A stretch of DNA of 64,000 nucleotides from NCBI RefSeq assembly GCF_003675855.1, contig NZ_RCIH01000004.1:186001-250000 (forward strand), written 5' to 3'. This document shows, one piece after another, positions 35,458-44,726 of this stretch. Position numbers and translations under genes: made by a program. This DNA is from Halostella salina (GTDB lineage: Archaea; Halobacteriota; Halobacteria; Halobacteriales; Natronoarchaeaceae). How positions within the stretch are numbered: position 1 is the first letter of the stretch; every line of letters begins with the position of its first letter. The notes below the pieces were generated by a model, which saw only the letters and a program-made list of their open reading frames with translations, was not told the origin of the DNA and ran no database searches.

Positions 35458-35781
35458 ATGACCGAGTACACGGTGGAGTTCATCGGGACCGGCGAGGCGA
35501 TCACGGTCTCCGACAAGGAGACGATCCTGAGCCGCTGCATCGAGGAGGGCATCGCTCAGGAGTACTCCTGCCGCGTCGGGATGTGTCTCGCCTGCTCGGC
35601 GAAGATCGAGTCGGGCGAGGTCACCCAGCCCGCGGCCCGCGGCCTCACCGACGAGGAGGCCGAGTCCTACGCCCTGACCTGCATGGCCCGCCCGCAGTCC
35701 GACCTCGAGCTCGACCGCGGGAAGTACCCGCCCAGCATCGAGACGGACGCGGCGGCGGGCGACGCGGCCGCCGACGACTAG
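35458..35781 (+). CDS. 2Fe-2S ferredoxin (plant/halobacterial type)
   Basis: 107 residues from ATG 35458. Cluster ligands Cys38, Cys43, Cys46 and Cys75 (CX4CX2CX28C), the plant-type pattern, in a beta-grasp fold beginning TEYTVEFIGTGEAITV. It lacks the longer N-terminal insertion of the main haloarchaeal ferredoxin, so it is a specialised paralogue. Likely electron donor to the geranylgeranyl reductase transcribed divergently. Its 3' end overlaps the convergent AAC(3)-like gene by 4 bases. Confidence 0.92.
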   Translation: MTEYTVEFIGTGEAITVSDKETILSRCIEEGIAQEYSCRVGMCLACSAKIESGEVTQPAARGLTDEEAESYALTCMARPQSDLELDRGKYPPSIETDAAAGDAAADD

Positions 35782-36584
35782 CGGTTCTCCCCGAACCACT
35801 CGACCGCGAAGTCGACCAGCGCCCGCTGCGAGCAGAGCGTCGCCGTCCCCTCGCCGACCGGGCCGGTGGTCGCGCCGCCCTCGGTTTCGAACGCCGTGCC
35901 GACCGCCGGGAAGTCGTCGGTGTCCGTCTCGATGTCGTCGTACTCGACCCAGCGGCGCTCGCCGTCCGCAAGTACCGGGCCACCGCCCGTAGTCTCGACC
36001 TTCTCGAAGTCCGCGCGGTACTCCGCGAGGTGGAGCGACGTGTTGACGTCGTGGCCGACGCCGAGCAGGAGCACCCTCCCGTCGCGGTCGTAGACGCGGG
36101 CCAGCGGCGACCCCTCGCCGAGCGGGTAGTCGAACGAGTGTCCGTCGGTGATCGCCGCCGCGTCCGGCCCGTTTGCGGCGAAGGAGAGGGTCGGGTGCCG
36201 GCTCCGGACGGTGTCGGGGTAGTTCCGGAAGCATTCGGGGACCGCCCCCACTCCCCGCGTCGGGGTGACGGCGGGGCGGTAGGCCGGCGCTTGCTCGCGG
36301 ATCGTCCCGTGCCAGGACTCGGGCACCGGCGGGTTCGACCAGTTCGACGGGTCCGAGCACTGAAAGCTATGCGTCGGTGTCACGAGCGTTCCGTCGTCGC
36401 CGACGGCGGCGAGCAGGGCATCGACGACCGCGGGCGCACCGCCGGGGACCCAGCCGAGGGAGGACAGCGACGCGTGGACGATCAGGGTGTCGCCGTCCGA
36501 GATGCCGAGGTCGCGCAGATCCGACTTGATGCGGTCGGGCGTCACGGGTTCGCCCGTCCGTTCGACGACCGTTTCGTCGGTCAT
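35778..36584 (-). CDS. AAC(3)-family N-acetyltransferase
   Basis: 268 residues. Signature regions of aminoglycoside 3-N-acetyltransferases: IVHASLSSLGWVPGGAPAVVDALLAAVGDDGTLVTPTHSF near 38-78, then RGVGAVPECFRNYPDTVRSRHPTLSFAANG, GSPLARVYDRDGRVLLLGVG and a C-terminal FAVEWFGEN. Uses acetyl-CoA on an amino group. In archaea a true aminoglycoside substrate is doubtful; the fold is also used for other amines. No resistance genes or mobile elements adjoin it. Confidence 0.85.
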   Translation of the reverse strand: MTDETVVERTGEPVTPDRIKSDLRDLGISDGDTLIVHASLSSLGWVPGGAPAVVDALLAAVGDDGTLVTPTHSFQCSDPSNWSNPPVPESWHGTIREQAPAYRPAVTPTRGVGAVPECFRNYPDTVRSRHPTLSFAANGPDAAAITDGHSFDYPLGEGSPLARVYDRDGRVLLLGVGHDVNTSLHLAEYRADFEKVETTGGGPVLADGERRWVEYDDIETDTDDFPAVGTAFETEGGATTGPVGEGTATLCSQRALVDFAVEWFGENR

Positions 36585-36654
36585 AGACGTGGCTCTCCAC
36601 GGGCCGGCAACTGCTTTGTGGTCCCGTGGTCGGCGTTCACACCCGTCGGGGGAG

Positions 36655-37788
36655 TCAGCCCGCCGCGCAGTTGTTCGGCCCGAGTTCGAGTTCGAACGCC
36701 GTCCCGTCGTCGGCCGCCTCGCGGCCGAGGTTGACCGCGATCACCCGTTCGTGGTTCGCCGGGGGATCGGGCAGGTTCCCGGTGACGTGCGCGACGAACT
36801 CGTCCTCGGCCATCGACAGCGCCGGGAGCGACTCGCGGAGGTCGCCGACCGTCGCGGCGTACGCGTCGCCCGTCCGGGGTCGTGCGTCGAGTTCGTAATG
36901 TCCCGGCGCGACGACCGTGTCGTCCGGCAGCGCGAGCAGGCGGTCGTGGAGTGTCCCGTACAGCGTCCGGGCTGCCGCCTCGGGATCGGCGGTCGCCTCC
37001 AGATCGGGCCGCGCGACGGCATCGAGAAAGAGGCTGTCGCCCGTCAACACCGCGTCGTCGACGCGGAACGCGGTCATCTCGGAGGTGTGCCCCGGCGCGG
37101 CCAGCGCCGAGAGCGTCGCGTCGCCGAGTGGGAGTTCGTCGCCGTCCCCGACAAGCGTCGCGTCGAACGCCAGTCCGCGGTCCGCCGCGCCCTCGGGCAG
37201 CACCGGCTCGGCGTCAGCCGTTTCGGCGACCGCGCGCACGCCGCTGACGTGGTCCGCGTGGACGTGCGTGTCGACGGCGTAGTCGATTTCGACCCCGCGT
37301 TCCGACGCATCGTCGACGTAGCGGTCGGCGAACGCCCGGAGCGGGTCGACGACCGCCGCCCGGTCGCCGTCGTGGACGAGGTAGCCCAGACAGCCGCTGG
37401 AGGGGCGCTGGTACTGGACGACGGTCGCCGGGCCGTCGGTCGGCACCGGCTCCGCCAGGAGAACGCGCGCCCACTCGTCCATCCCGCCGGCGAGGTTCAC
37501 GGCGTCGACGCCGTCCTCGCGGAGCAGTTCGGCGGCGTAGTCGCTCGCCTCGCCGCGGCCGCAGACGGCCACGACCGGCTCGGCGAGACCGTCGACGAGG
37601 TCGGCCGCGCCGCCGGTGACCTCGGCCTGCACGAAGCGGTTCTCGGGCACCTGGGCCGCGTCGACGTTCGGCCCGTCCACGCGCCACGTCTCGAACTCGT
37701 CGCGGTCGCGCACGTCGACGACGGCAACGTGCTTCCCACTCCGGATGCGGGTCGCCAGCGCCCGCGGCATGATGGTGTGGTCGTCCAT
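36655..37788 (-). CDS. Rhodanese / metallo-beta-lactamase fusion (persulfide-dioxygenase-like)
   Basis: 377 residues. Residues 1-~105 are a rhodanese domain (VVDVRDRDEFETWRV; active-site loop AVCGRGEAS with Cys). Residues ~115-330 are a metallo-beta-lactamase fold of the glyoxalase II/ETHE1 type, with THVHADHVSG (HxHxDH), GHTSEMTAF, LTGDSLFLD and PGHYELD. Such fusions handle glutathione-like or other low-molecular-weight persulfides, linking sulfur transfer with oxidation. The C-terminal ~50 residues are an extension. Stands alone. Confidence 0.9.
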   Translation of the reverse strand: MDDHTIMPRALATRIRSGKHVAVVDVRDRDEFETWRVDGPNVDAAQVPENRFVQAEVTGGAADLVDGLAEPVVAVCGRGEASDYAAELLREDGVDAVNLAGGMDEWARVLLAEPVPTDGPATVVQYQRPSSGCLGYLVHDGDRAAVVDPLRAFADRYVDDASERGVEIDYAVDTHVHADHVSGVRAVAETADAEPVLPEGAADRGLAFDATLVGDGDELPLGDATLSALAAPGHTSEMTAFRVDDAVLTGDSLFLDAVARPDLEATADPEAAARTLYGTLHDRLLALPDDTVVAPGHYELDARPRTGDAYAATVGDLRESLPALSMAEDEFVAHVTGNLPDPPANHERVIAVNLGREAADDGTAFELELGPNNCAAG

Positions 37789-37832
37789 GTGCAGAGGGTA
37801 CGCGCCGCGGGGGCAAAAGACGGCCGCCCGGG

Positions 37833-40800
37833 TCAGCGCCGTCGGGCGAGCCAGACCCCCAGTGCGGCGAGTGCGACGAGCGGACCGAAGCCGGGCTGAC
37901 CGCCCGAGTCCGTCGACTCGCTCGGCTCGCCGTCAGTCGGCGTCGTGCCGTCCGTCGCCGTCGTCGGTTCCGGTGCGGTAGTCGTCGTCGACGCGACGCT
38001 CGTCGACGTGGTCGTCGACTCGGCGGCCGCGACCGACACCGTGCCGGCAGCGGTCCCGTCGACGCTCACGCCGACCTCGCCCAGCTCGTCAACCGCGACC
38101 GTCGCGGTCGCGGTCCGGGTCTCGCCGGGTGGCACGGTGACCTCGGCCGTCGTTACCGCCTCACCGTCGACCGTAACGGGGAGGGCCGCCGTGCCCGACG
38201 CCTCCCCGTCGTTGGTGACGGGGACGGAGACGGCGACGCTCTCGCCGGACTCGACGGCCGTCCGGTTCAGCGACGGTTCGCCCACGTCGAGCGCGGGCCG
38301 CTCGACGGTGACTGCGAACGCCGACAGCCCCGGCGACCGGGCGCGGACGACGTACCCCTCGACCGTCTCGCGCTCGACGTCTGTGGGGAGCGCTGTCCAG
38401 TTGCCGTTCGTGTAGCGCTCGACGGTCACCGCCTCGGGGTCGGCGTCCATCGCGTCGAGTCGGTCGCGCGAGACGGTAACCGTGAACGTCACGGACTCGA
38501 CGGCGTCGTCCTCGAAGTCGTGGTCGACGACGACGTAGTCGATCGGTTCGCTTCTGCCCGTGTCCGGCGCGGGCACGTCCGCCGGGACCGAGGCTGTCCC
38601 GTTCACCGTCAGGTCGTAGTTTCCGCTCTCCGCCGGAACGACCTCGACCGCGGTCACCTCGGCGGCGTCCTCGCCGTCGGGGTCGGTTCCGTTCGTCTCG
38701 TTGTCGGATCCGGTGTCGTCCGTTCCGTCGGCCACGTTCAGGTCGACTGTCACCGTCTCGTTCGGCTGTGCCGCCTGCACTTCGACCCTCGTCCCGTCGC
38801 CTTCACCGCTCGGCTCGACCGAGACCGTCGTCACCGGGTCGGGGAGGTCGCCCCCGACGCCGCCGCCACCGCCGCCGCCGCCGGTGTCGCTCGACTCGTC
38901 ACTGTCGTCGCTCGTCCCGTCGTCCTCGCCCTCGTCGGACTCCCTGGCGACGCTGACTGTCCGCGGCGTCGCGCCGCCGACGGCGACGGCGCGGTCTCCG
39001 CCCTCGTCGAGGCTCACCGTCCGCTCGACGGTCCGGTGTTCGCCGGGCGCGAGCGTGACGGAAACGGTGTCGACCGTCGCCCCGTCGACCGTCACGGGCA
39101 CGTCGGTCGTCGTCGCGGTGTCCCCCTGATTCCCGACGGTGGCGTTGAGTGTGACCTCGTCGCCGGCGTCGACCTCGGTCGACGAGACGGTCAGGTCCGA
39201 GGCGACGACGCGTGCGGGCTCGGGGCCTGTGAGCGCCGCCATCGAATATCGCTCGGCGACGAACGCGGTGCCGCCGCCGCTGGCCCCGAGGAGGCCGCCG
39301 AGTTGCCGTGGCTGCTCGTAGGAGTAAGTCCCGTCGACGCTCCCGTCGGTGGCGTTCAACGAGACGAGCGCCCCGCCGTCGACGATTACCTGGCCGTCGG
39401 CGGCGAAGAGCCGCATCGGCCTATCCGTCGCCGTCGGCGTGGGCCGCCACCGCTCGTCGCCGGTGGTCGCGTTCAGCGCCACTACGCCGCCCGACCCGTT
39501 GAACGTGTACACGCCGTCGCCGTCGACCGCGATCCAGTCGAGTGGATCTACCACCGGCTGAATCTGTCCGTCGCCGTCCCGCTCTACGACCGTCGCGTTC
39601 CAGACGCGTTCACCGTCCGCGGTGTCGAGTGCGGTGACGCTCGGTCCGGCCCTGGCGTACAGCCGTTCGCCGCGCCACTGAACCCGTCCGAGCGATTCGA
39701 CCGACGCGTTCCACGCCCGTTCCCCGGTCGCGGCGTCGAACGCCGTCAGCGTCCCGGCGTCCGAACGGTCGGGGAACGTCGGATGCGAGACGACCAGCGC
39801 GGTCCCGTTCCGAACGCGCAACCCGACCGAATCGGCGTCGACGGAGGCGTTCCAGACGCGCTCGCCGGTGGTCGCGTTCAGCGCCGTCACGTTGCCCAGG
39901 TCGCCGGCCACGTACAGCCGCCCGTCGTGGAGTCGAACCGTGGCCTCCGAACCCTTCACTGAGCGGTTCCACAGATCCTCCTCGTCAGCGGTGGTGGCGA
40001 CGACCGTCGTCATGGGTGCGTAGACCAGTCGACCGTTCCTGCGTGACTCGACTTCGCTCGACGCCGCGTACACCCGATCGCCGTCGACGATCGGCCGGGC
40101 GTAGGACGATCCCGGGCCGACACTCAGGTTCCACTCGACTTCGCCGGTCTGCTTGTCGACCGCCAGCAGGTTCGTACTCGAATCGTCGTAGTCGCCGACC
40201 GTCGTTCCGACGTACACTCGGTCGCTTGCGGTCGTAGCTGCCGGCGAGAGTTCTGACCCGGCGGCCGCTCGCCAGTCCACCTCGCCGGTCCCCGCGTCGA
40301 CGGCGACGATGTCGTAGGCCAGCGGTCCGATTCGTTCCTCCGGCGGTTGCCTGAAGTCGGTGACGTACAGCGTGCCGTTGCCGGCGATGGCGAACTGCGG
40401 GTAGTACAGTTCGTCGTCAGTCGACCACCTGGGTTCGAGTTCGCCGTCGGGTACGTCGACGTCCCGGCCGTCGCCAAGGAACAGATCCAATAGCGACGCT
40501 CCGTCCCGCGGCGCGACGTACACCCGCGTCGCGCTGGCGTCGGAGAGGCCCGACCCGTTCGTCACGCGCAGCCGAACGGGCTGGTAGCCGGCGTCGCCGT
40601 ACGTCATCGTGACGCGCTCGCCCCGGCGCTCGTAGTTCCCGTCGCCGTCCGTGTCCCACTCGTAGGTCAGTCCAGTTCCGGCGGCGTCCGACGAGGCGCT
40701 CGCCTCCAGTTCGACTGCCTCGCCCGCGACCGGCGTGTCGTTGACCGTGACGGCTGCCTCGACGCGCTCGCGGACGGTCACGTTGACCGTCGTCGTGTTC

Positions 40801-42230
40801 GTCGTCCCGGCGTCGCTCGTCAGTCGGACCCCGACTGCGTACTCCCCGGGGTGGGCGTACGTCCGGTTCAGCGTCGGGCCGGTGGCCTCGTACGTGCCGT
40901 CGCCGTCCGGGTCCCACTCGTACGTCGTGACCGTCCCGCCCGGAGCCGTCGAGGCGCTCGCGTCGAGCGTCACCTCGCGGTCCTCGACGGCCGTCGTCGC
41001 GCCGTCGACGGTGATGATCGGAACCGACTCGCCGACTGCGACCAGTTCACCGTCGCCGGTCGTGAGGTACGCCCGTTCGTCGGCGACACTTGGCTGACTG
41101 CCGCCACTCCCGACTGCGAGCGTCCCGACCGTGGTCCCGTCCGAGCGGTCGTACACTTTCAGCGTCCCCTCGTCGTTGAAGTACACCGCCTCGTCGGTCG
41201 CCGCGGGCTGGCCGATTGGGTCACTGGGATCGAAAGTGTAATTCACGGGACGTTTCCAGCGGGCCCTCCCGTCTCCGTCGTACGCAACGAGTGTCTCCTG
41301 ATCGAGGCCCGTGGGAGCGATGATCATCCGTTCACCGGGCCCGTCGACGACGGCCGGTCGACCGCGGATCGGGTCATCGACGATCGTTTTGCGATCTCCC
41401 GGAGTGCCGTTTCTCAGACCTCTGAACCCGCCGGTGAGTATCCCGTTTGAGACGACTGGCGGGGTGATATAGAGCCCCCCTCGAATCCATTCCCCGACGT
41501 AGTCGCCGGACTCGCGCTCGCTCACCGACACCTCCCCCATCCCTTGGTTGTTTACGTTGGAGAAATACACCAGGTTCTCGGACACCGCGGGTGTCCGAAC
41601 CGCCGTCCCCTCCGTGCCGTCGGTCTGCACCCACCGGGTTTTTCCATGGGTCGCGTTGACCGCGTGAACTTCCTGTTCCCTGCCCAGGTTCGTCGCGAAG
41701 TAGACGGTCCCGTCGGCGACTACCGGCGAACTCGTCCGCTCGTCGTAGGTCGTGTAGGTCCACGCCGGCTCGCCCGTCGCCGCGTCGAACGCCGCCAGTC
41801 CCCCCGCGTTCGTCGTGACGAACACCGTTCCGTCGGCGACGGCCGGCGTCCCGGTCGCTCGGTCGACCGTACCGATCGCTTCGGTCCACTCCACCTCGCC
41901 GGTCGTCGCGTTCAGCGCCGTCAGGTTCTCCCCGTCGGCGAGGTACGTCGTCCCGTTCAGGACGGCCGGCGGCCCCTCGACGTCCGTGTCCGCGTCGTAC
42001 GACCACGCCACGCCGAGGCTCGTTTGCGGTCCCTCGACGTCGGGCGCGTAGCCGGTGCCCCGCGCGTTGTACCCGGCCATCGGCCAGCCGTCGCCGTCGT
42101 CCTCGTTGCTCGCGGCGGCCGCGTCGTCGGCCACCGCCGTTCCGACGCCGGCCCCGACCGACACCATGGCGCCCCCGACGAGCAGCACCACCACCCAGAG
42201 CGTCGCCGTTCGCCGCCCGCTGTCATTCAT
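37833..42230 (-). CDS. Giant PQQ-propeller / PKD / PGF-CTERM cell-surface protein
   Basis: 1465 residues. Signal peptide (about 1-35); a first PQQ-like (WD-type) beta-propeller (~50-395) with repeated ALNATTGEVEW-like blades; two PKD domains (~402-485 and ~496-575, each with YEWDxDGDGxYE); a second PQQ-like propeller (~600-995); a CARDB domain (~1010-1090); a Gly-rich linker near 1120; a PGF-pre-PGF-like beta region (~1130-1310); a second CARDB-like domain; a Thr/Ser stalk; and a C-terminal GGQPGFGP-hydrophobic-ARRR tripartite tail. The last is the PGF-CTERM signal removed by archaeosortase when the protein is joined to membrane lipid. Likely an adhesion or envelope protein. Confidence 0.92.
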   Translation of the reverse strand: MNDSGRRTATLWVVVLLVGGAMVSVGAGVGTAVADDAAAASNEDDGDGWPMAGYNARGTGYAPDVEGPQTSLGVAWSYDADTDVEGPPAVLNGTTYLADGENLTALNATTGEVEWTEAIGTVDRATGTPAVADGTVFVTTNAGGLAAFDAATGEPAWTYTTYDERTSSPVVADGTVYFATNLGREQEVHAVNATHGKTRWVQTDGTEGTAVRTPAVSENLVYFSNVNNQGMGEVSVSERESGDYVGEWIRGGLYITPPVVSNGILTGGFRGLRNGTPGDRKTIVDDPIRGRPAVVDGPGERMIIAPTGLDQETLVAYDGDGRARWKRPVNYTFDPSDPIGQPAATDEAVYFNDEGTLKVYDRSDGTTVGTLAVGSGGSQPSVADERAYLTTGDGELVAVGESVPIITVDGATTAVEDREVTLDASASTAPGGTVTTYEWDPDGDGTYEATGPTLNRTYAHPGEYAVGVRLTSDAGTTNTTTVNVTVRERVEAAVTVNDTPVAGEAVELEASASSDAAGTGLTYEWDTDGDGNYERRGERVTMTYGDAGYQPVRLRVTNGSGLSDASATRVYVAPRDGASLLDLFLGDGRDVDVPDGELEPRWSTDDELYYPQFAIAGNGTLYVTDFRQPPEERIGPLAYDIVAVDAGTGEVDWRAAAGSELSPAATTASDRVYVGTTVGDYDDSSTNLLAVDKQTGEVEWNLSVGPGSSYARPIVDGDRVYAASSEVESRRNGRLVYAPMTTVVATTADEEDLWNRSVKGSEATVRLHDGRLYVAGDLGNVTALNATTGERVWNASVDADSVGLRVRNGTALVVSHPTFPDRSDAGTLTAFDAATGERAWNASVESLGRVQWRGERLYARAGPSVTALDTADGERVWNATVVERDGDGQIQPVVDPLDWIAVDGDGVYTFNGSGGVVALNATTGDERWRPTPTATDRPMRLFAADGQVIVDGGALVSLNATDGSVDGTYSYEQPRQLGGLLGASGGGTAFVAERYSMAALTGPEPARVVASDLTVSSTEVDAGDEVTLNATVGNQGDTATTTDVPVTVDGATVDTVSVTLAPGEHRTVERTVSLDEGGDRAVAVGGATPRTVSVARESDEGEDDGTSDDSDESSDTGGGGGGGGVGGDLPDPVTTVSVEPSGEGDGTRVEVQAAQPNETVTVDLNVADGTDDTGSDNETNGTDPDGEDAAEVTAVEVVPAESGNYDLTVNGTASVPADVPAPDTGRSEPIDYVVVDHDFEDDAVESVTFTVTVSRDRLDAMDADPEAVTVERYTNGNWTALPTDVERETVEGYVVRARSPGLSAFAVTVERPALDVGEPSLNRTAVESGESVAVSVPVTNDGEASGTAALPVTVDGEAVTTAEVTVPPGETRTATATVAVDELGEVGVSVDGTAAGTVSVAAAESTTTSTSVASTTTTAPEPTTATDGTTPTDGEPSESTDSGGQPGFGPLVALAALGVWLARRR

Positions 42231-42339
42231 TTCGTACTGATGTCAGATAATCATCTCATAAATAATTGGTTGGTGCGCCGGGCTTGCCGCTGGCCACCCG
42301 CGGGCAATCTTCAATGCCCTCCCCGCCGAACGTCGGGAC

Positions 42340-42972
42340 ATGAACGCCGCCGACCTCCGCGACGCCGTCGAGGACGACAAACGGACCGAACTCGACCGGA
42401 TCGGTTCGTCGAAGTTCCTGATCGCCGCGACCGAGGCCGACTTAGAAGAGGAACCGGTCCTCCGTGCGGCCGCGAACAGCGAGCACGCCGCCGCGGAGAC
42501 GTTCGCCGCGTGGGCCGACGACGAGGACGACGACGCCGCGGCCGACGCCTTCGCCGCAGTCGCCGAGCAGGAGCGGGAGCATTACGACCGCGTGGGCGAC
42601 CTGCTTCCCGACGACTTCGAGCCGGCCGACGGCGGCCCGATGCACGCGTACCTGCGGGACCGCGAGGACACCGTCGCCCGCGTCGCCGGCGGACTCGTGG
42701 GCCGGCCGCTGGTCAGCGTCCGGAGCCACACGCAGGTGATCAGCTTCTTCGTCAACGAGGCCGACGAGGCGACGGCGAACCTGTTCCGGGAGCTGAAAAC
42801 GGAGACGAACGAGGAACTGGACCGCGGACTGGAGCTGCTCGATGATATCTGCGAGACCGAGGACGACTGGGACCGGGCGCAGTCGGTCGCGGGCTACACG
42901 ATCCAGGTGGCGTACGACGACTACGCCGACGCGCTGACCGAACTCGGCGTCGACGTGAAGCCCCTCTGCTGA
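42340..42972 (+). CDS. Rubrerythrin-like ferritin-superfamily protein
   Basis: 210 residues, almost all helical. The pattern ANSEHAAAETFAAWA and FAAVAEQEREHYDRVGDLL gives two ExxH-type iron ligands of a four-helix diiron protein, and later helices (VNEADEATANLFRELKTETNEELDRG) supply further Glu. No rubredoxin-type Cys domain is present, so it is the short form. Possible role in peroxide or iron handling. The start ATG at 42340 is taken from the leaderless-like position; TATA not obvious. Confidence 0.82.
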   Translation: MNAADLRDAVEDDKRTELDRIGSSKFLIAATEADLEEEPVLRAAANSEHAAAETFAAWADDEDDDAAADAFAAVAEQEREHYDRVGDLLPDDFEPADGGPMHAYLRDREDTVARVAGGLVGRPLVSVRSHTQVISFFVNEADEATANLFRELKTETNEELDRGLELLDDICETEDDWDRAQSVAGYTIQVAYDDYADALTELGVDVKPLC

Positions 42973-43079
42973 CGGCGATTGTGGTGCTGTCGTGGCCGCC
43001 CCGCCGGGAGGCCGGACGCTCGTGCGCCGGCCGTACACGCCGAGGGCAGGGTTAATCCGTCGCGCTCGAATATCATGGT

Positions 43080-44147
43080 ATGACCCAGCACACCACCCGT
43101 CGGCGGTTCCTCGTCGCGGCGGGGGCCGCCGGACTCGCGGGCTGTCTCGGTGGCCCACTGTCCGGCGGTCCGGGGGCCGGCTCCGACGCGCCGCCGCCGA
43201 CCGCCGAAGCTGAACTCCCGGTCGAGTACGACATCGCCCAGCTCCGCGATGAGGTCACCTCCGGCGGTGTCTCGAAGGACGGGATCCCGTCCATCGACGA
43301 CCCTGATTTCGAGCGCGCGGACGACGCTGATGGCCGCCTCGACGACGGGGACGTGGTGTTCGGCGTCGTCCGGGACGGCGAGGCGAAAGCGTACCCGCAG
43401 TACGTGCTGGTTCACCACGAGATCGTCAACGACGAGGTCGGCGGCGACCCGGTCAGCGTCACGTACTGCCCGCTGACCGGGACCGCCCAGGGGTTCGAGC
43501 GCGGGGAGACGACGTTCGGCGTCTCGGGCGACCTGCTCAACAGCAACCTCGTGATGTACGACCGCGGCACCGACAGCCGATGGCCGCAGATGCTCGCCAC
43601 CGCGATCCGGGGGGAACTCCAGTGGGAGCGCCTCCGGGAGTTCCCCGTCGCGTGGACGACGTGGGGGCGCTGGCGCGAGGCGCACCCCGAGACGGCGGTG
43701 CTGACGGAGGACACCGGCCACGTCCGGGACTACGGCGACGACCCCTACGGGAACTACAACCCCCGAAAGGGGTACTACGAGAGCGGCCTGTCGCTGTTCC
43801 CGACGCTCGCGACGGACGACCGCCTCGACGCCAAGTCGGTCGTCGTCGGGACGCGGACGACCGACGGCGTCCTCGCGGTGCGGAAGGCGTCGCTCCGCGA
43901 GGCGGGCGTCGTCGACGCGACGGCCGACGGAACGCGCTTCCTCGGGGTTCACGACCCCGAACTGGACGTTGGATACGTGTACCGCAACCCCGACGGGGCG
44001 ACGTTCGAGCGCCGTGACGGCGCGGTCGTCGGGCCGGACGGGGACGAGTACGCCCCCGCCGACCTCCCGCTGGACCGGTCCCTCTCGTACCACGCCATGT
44101 GGTTCGCGTGGGCGGGGTTCTACCCGTCGACGGCGCTCCATGACTGA
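43080..44147 (+). CDS. DUF3179 domain protein, Tat-exported lipoprotein
   Basis: 355 residues. N-terminus TRRRFLVAAGAAGLAGC is a twin-arginine signal followed by a lipobox, so it is exported folded and anchored to the membrane outer face. The mature part is one DUF3179 domain, with the characteristic VHHEIVNDEVGGDPVSVTYCPLTGTA (conserved Cys), DRGTDSRWPQML and NPRKGYYESG. Function unknown. TATA-like GTTAATCC about 30 bases upstream. The last 8 bases overlap the start of the MerT-like membrane gene, so the two form an operon. Confidence 0.88.
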   Translation: MTQHTTRRRFLVAAGAAGLAGCLGGPLSGGPGAGSDAPPPTAEAELPVEYDIAQLRDEVTSGGVSKDGIPSIDDPDFERADDADGRLDDGDVVFGVVRDGEAKAYPQYVLVHHEIVNDEVGGDPVSVTYCPLTGTAQGFERGETTFGVSGDLLNSNLVMYDRGTDSRWPQMLATAIRGELQWERLREFPVAWTTWGRWREAHPETAVLTEDTGHVRDYGDDPYGNYNPRKGYYESGLSLFPTLATDDRLDAKSVVVGTRTTDGVLAVRKASLREAGVVDATADGTRFLGVHDPELDVGYVYRNPDGATFERRDGAVVGPDGDEYAPADLPLDRSLSYHAMWFAWAGFYPSTALHD

Positions 44148-44721
44148 CGCGCTCCGACACACGGCGGCGGTGGTCCGCCTGGCGCTCGGCCGCCGTGACG
44201 GCGCAGCCGTCGCCGCGACGACCGGCCTCGCCTATCTCCTCGCGTACCTGTACGCGCTCGGCGACCTGGCGGTCCGGCCGGGTCTCGGAACGGACCTCGT
44301 CGTCGCCCGGGAGCCGCTGACGACGGCGTTCCGCCGCGTCGGTCCGGCAACGTTCGAGGCGGTCGCGCTGGTCGACGTCCACGTCGTTCGGCTGCTGTTC
44401 TCGCCCGGCAACGTCCTCGTCGGCGGCGCGCTCGCCGCGCTCGTCGGGGCGAACCTCGCGCTCACCTACCTCGCGGTGCGACAGCCGCGGGCTTGCGGAC
44501 TGTCCCCGACGGCGGGTCTCGCGGCGTCGCTCCCGGCGCTGCTCTCCGGCACGGCCTGCTGTGGCCCGGTCATCCTGCTGTTGCTCGGGATCCAGGCCAG
44601 CGGCCTCCTCCTGACGGCGTTCGCGTGGCTGGTCCCGGTCGGGGGGCTGTTGCTGCTCGGGACGCTGGTGCTCGCTGGCCGACGCGTCGACCCCGCGGCT
44701 CTGGCGGCCGGGGACGCGTGA
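44140..44721 (+). CDS. Membrane protein with MerT-like CC-GP motif
   Basis: 193 residues from ATG 44140. About five hydrophobic segments. The fourth, LLSGTACCGPVILLLLGIQASGLLL, resembles the first helix of the mercuric-ion transporter MerT and related small metal carriers (ACCLGPLVLIALG), with paired Cys at the membrane face and one residue fewer before Gly-Pro. A metal-ion or thiol role is inferred only from this motif. Translationally coupled to the DUF3179 lipoprotein by an 8-base overlap. Confidence 0.7.
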   Translation: MTDALRHTAAVVRLALGRRDGAAVAATTGLAYLLAYLYALGDLAVRPGLGTDLVVAREPLTTAFRRVGPATFEAVALVDVHVVRLLFSPGNVLVGGALAALVGANLALTYLAVRQPRACGLSPTAGLAASLPALLSGTACCGPVILLLLGIQASGLLLTAFAWLVPVGGLLLLGTLVLAGRRVDPAALAAGDA

Positions 44722-44726
44722 CCTCG

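Noticed and set aside
35778-36584. Acquired aminoglycoside resistance gene
   Set aside because: AAC(3) fold is clear, but there are no mobile-element signs, the base composition matches the neighbours, and archaeal ribosomes are largely insensitive to these drugs. More likely a native acetyltransferase.
38520-39962. 480-codon plus-strand frame inside the giant surface protein gene
   Set aside because: Antisense to PQQ/CARDB-coding sequence; composition is an artefact of Asp/Val-rich codons read backwards.
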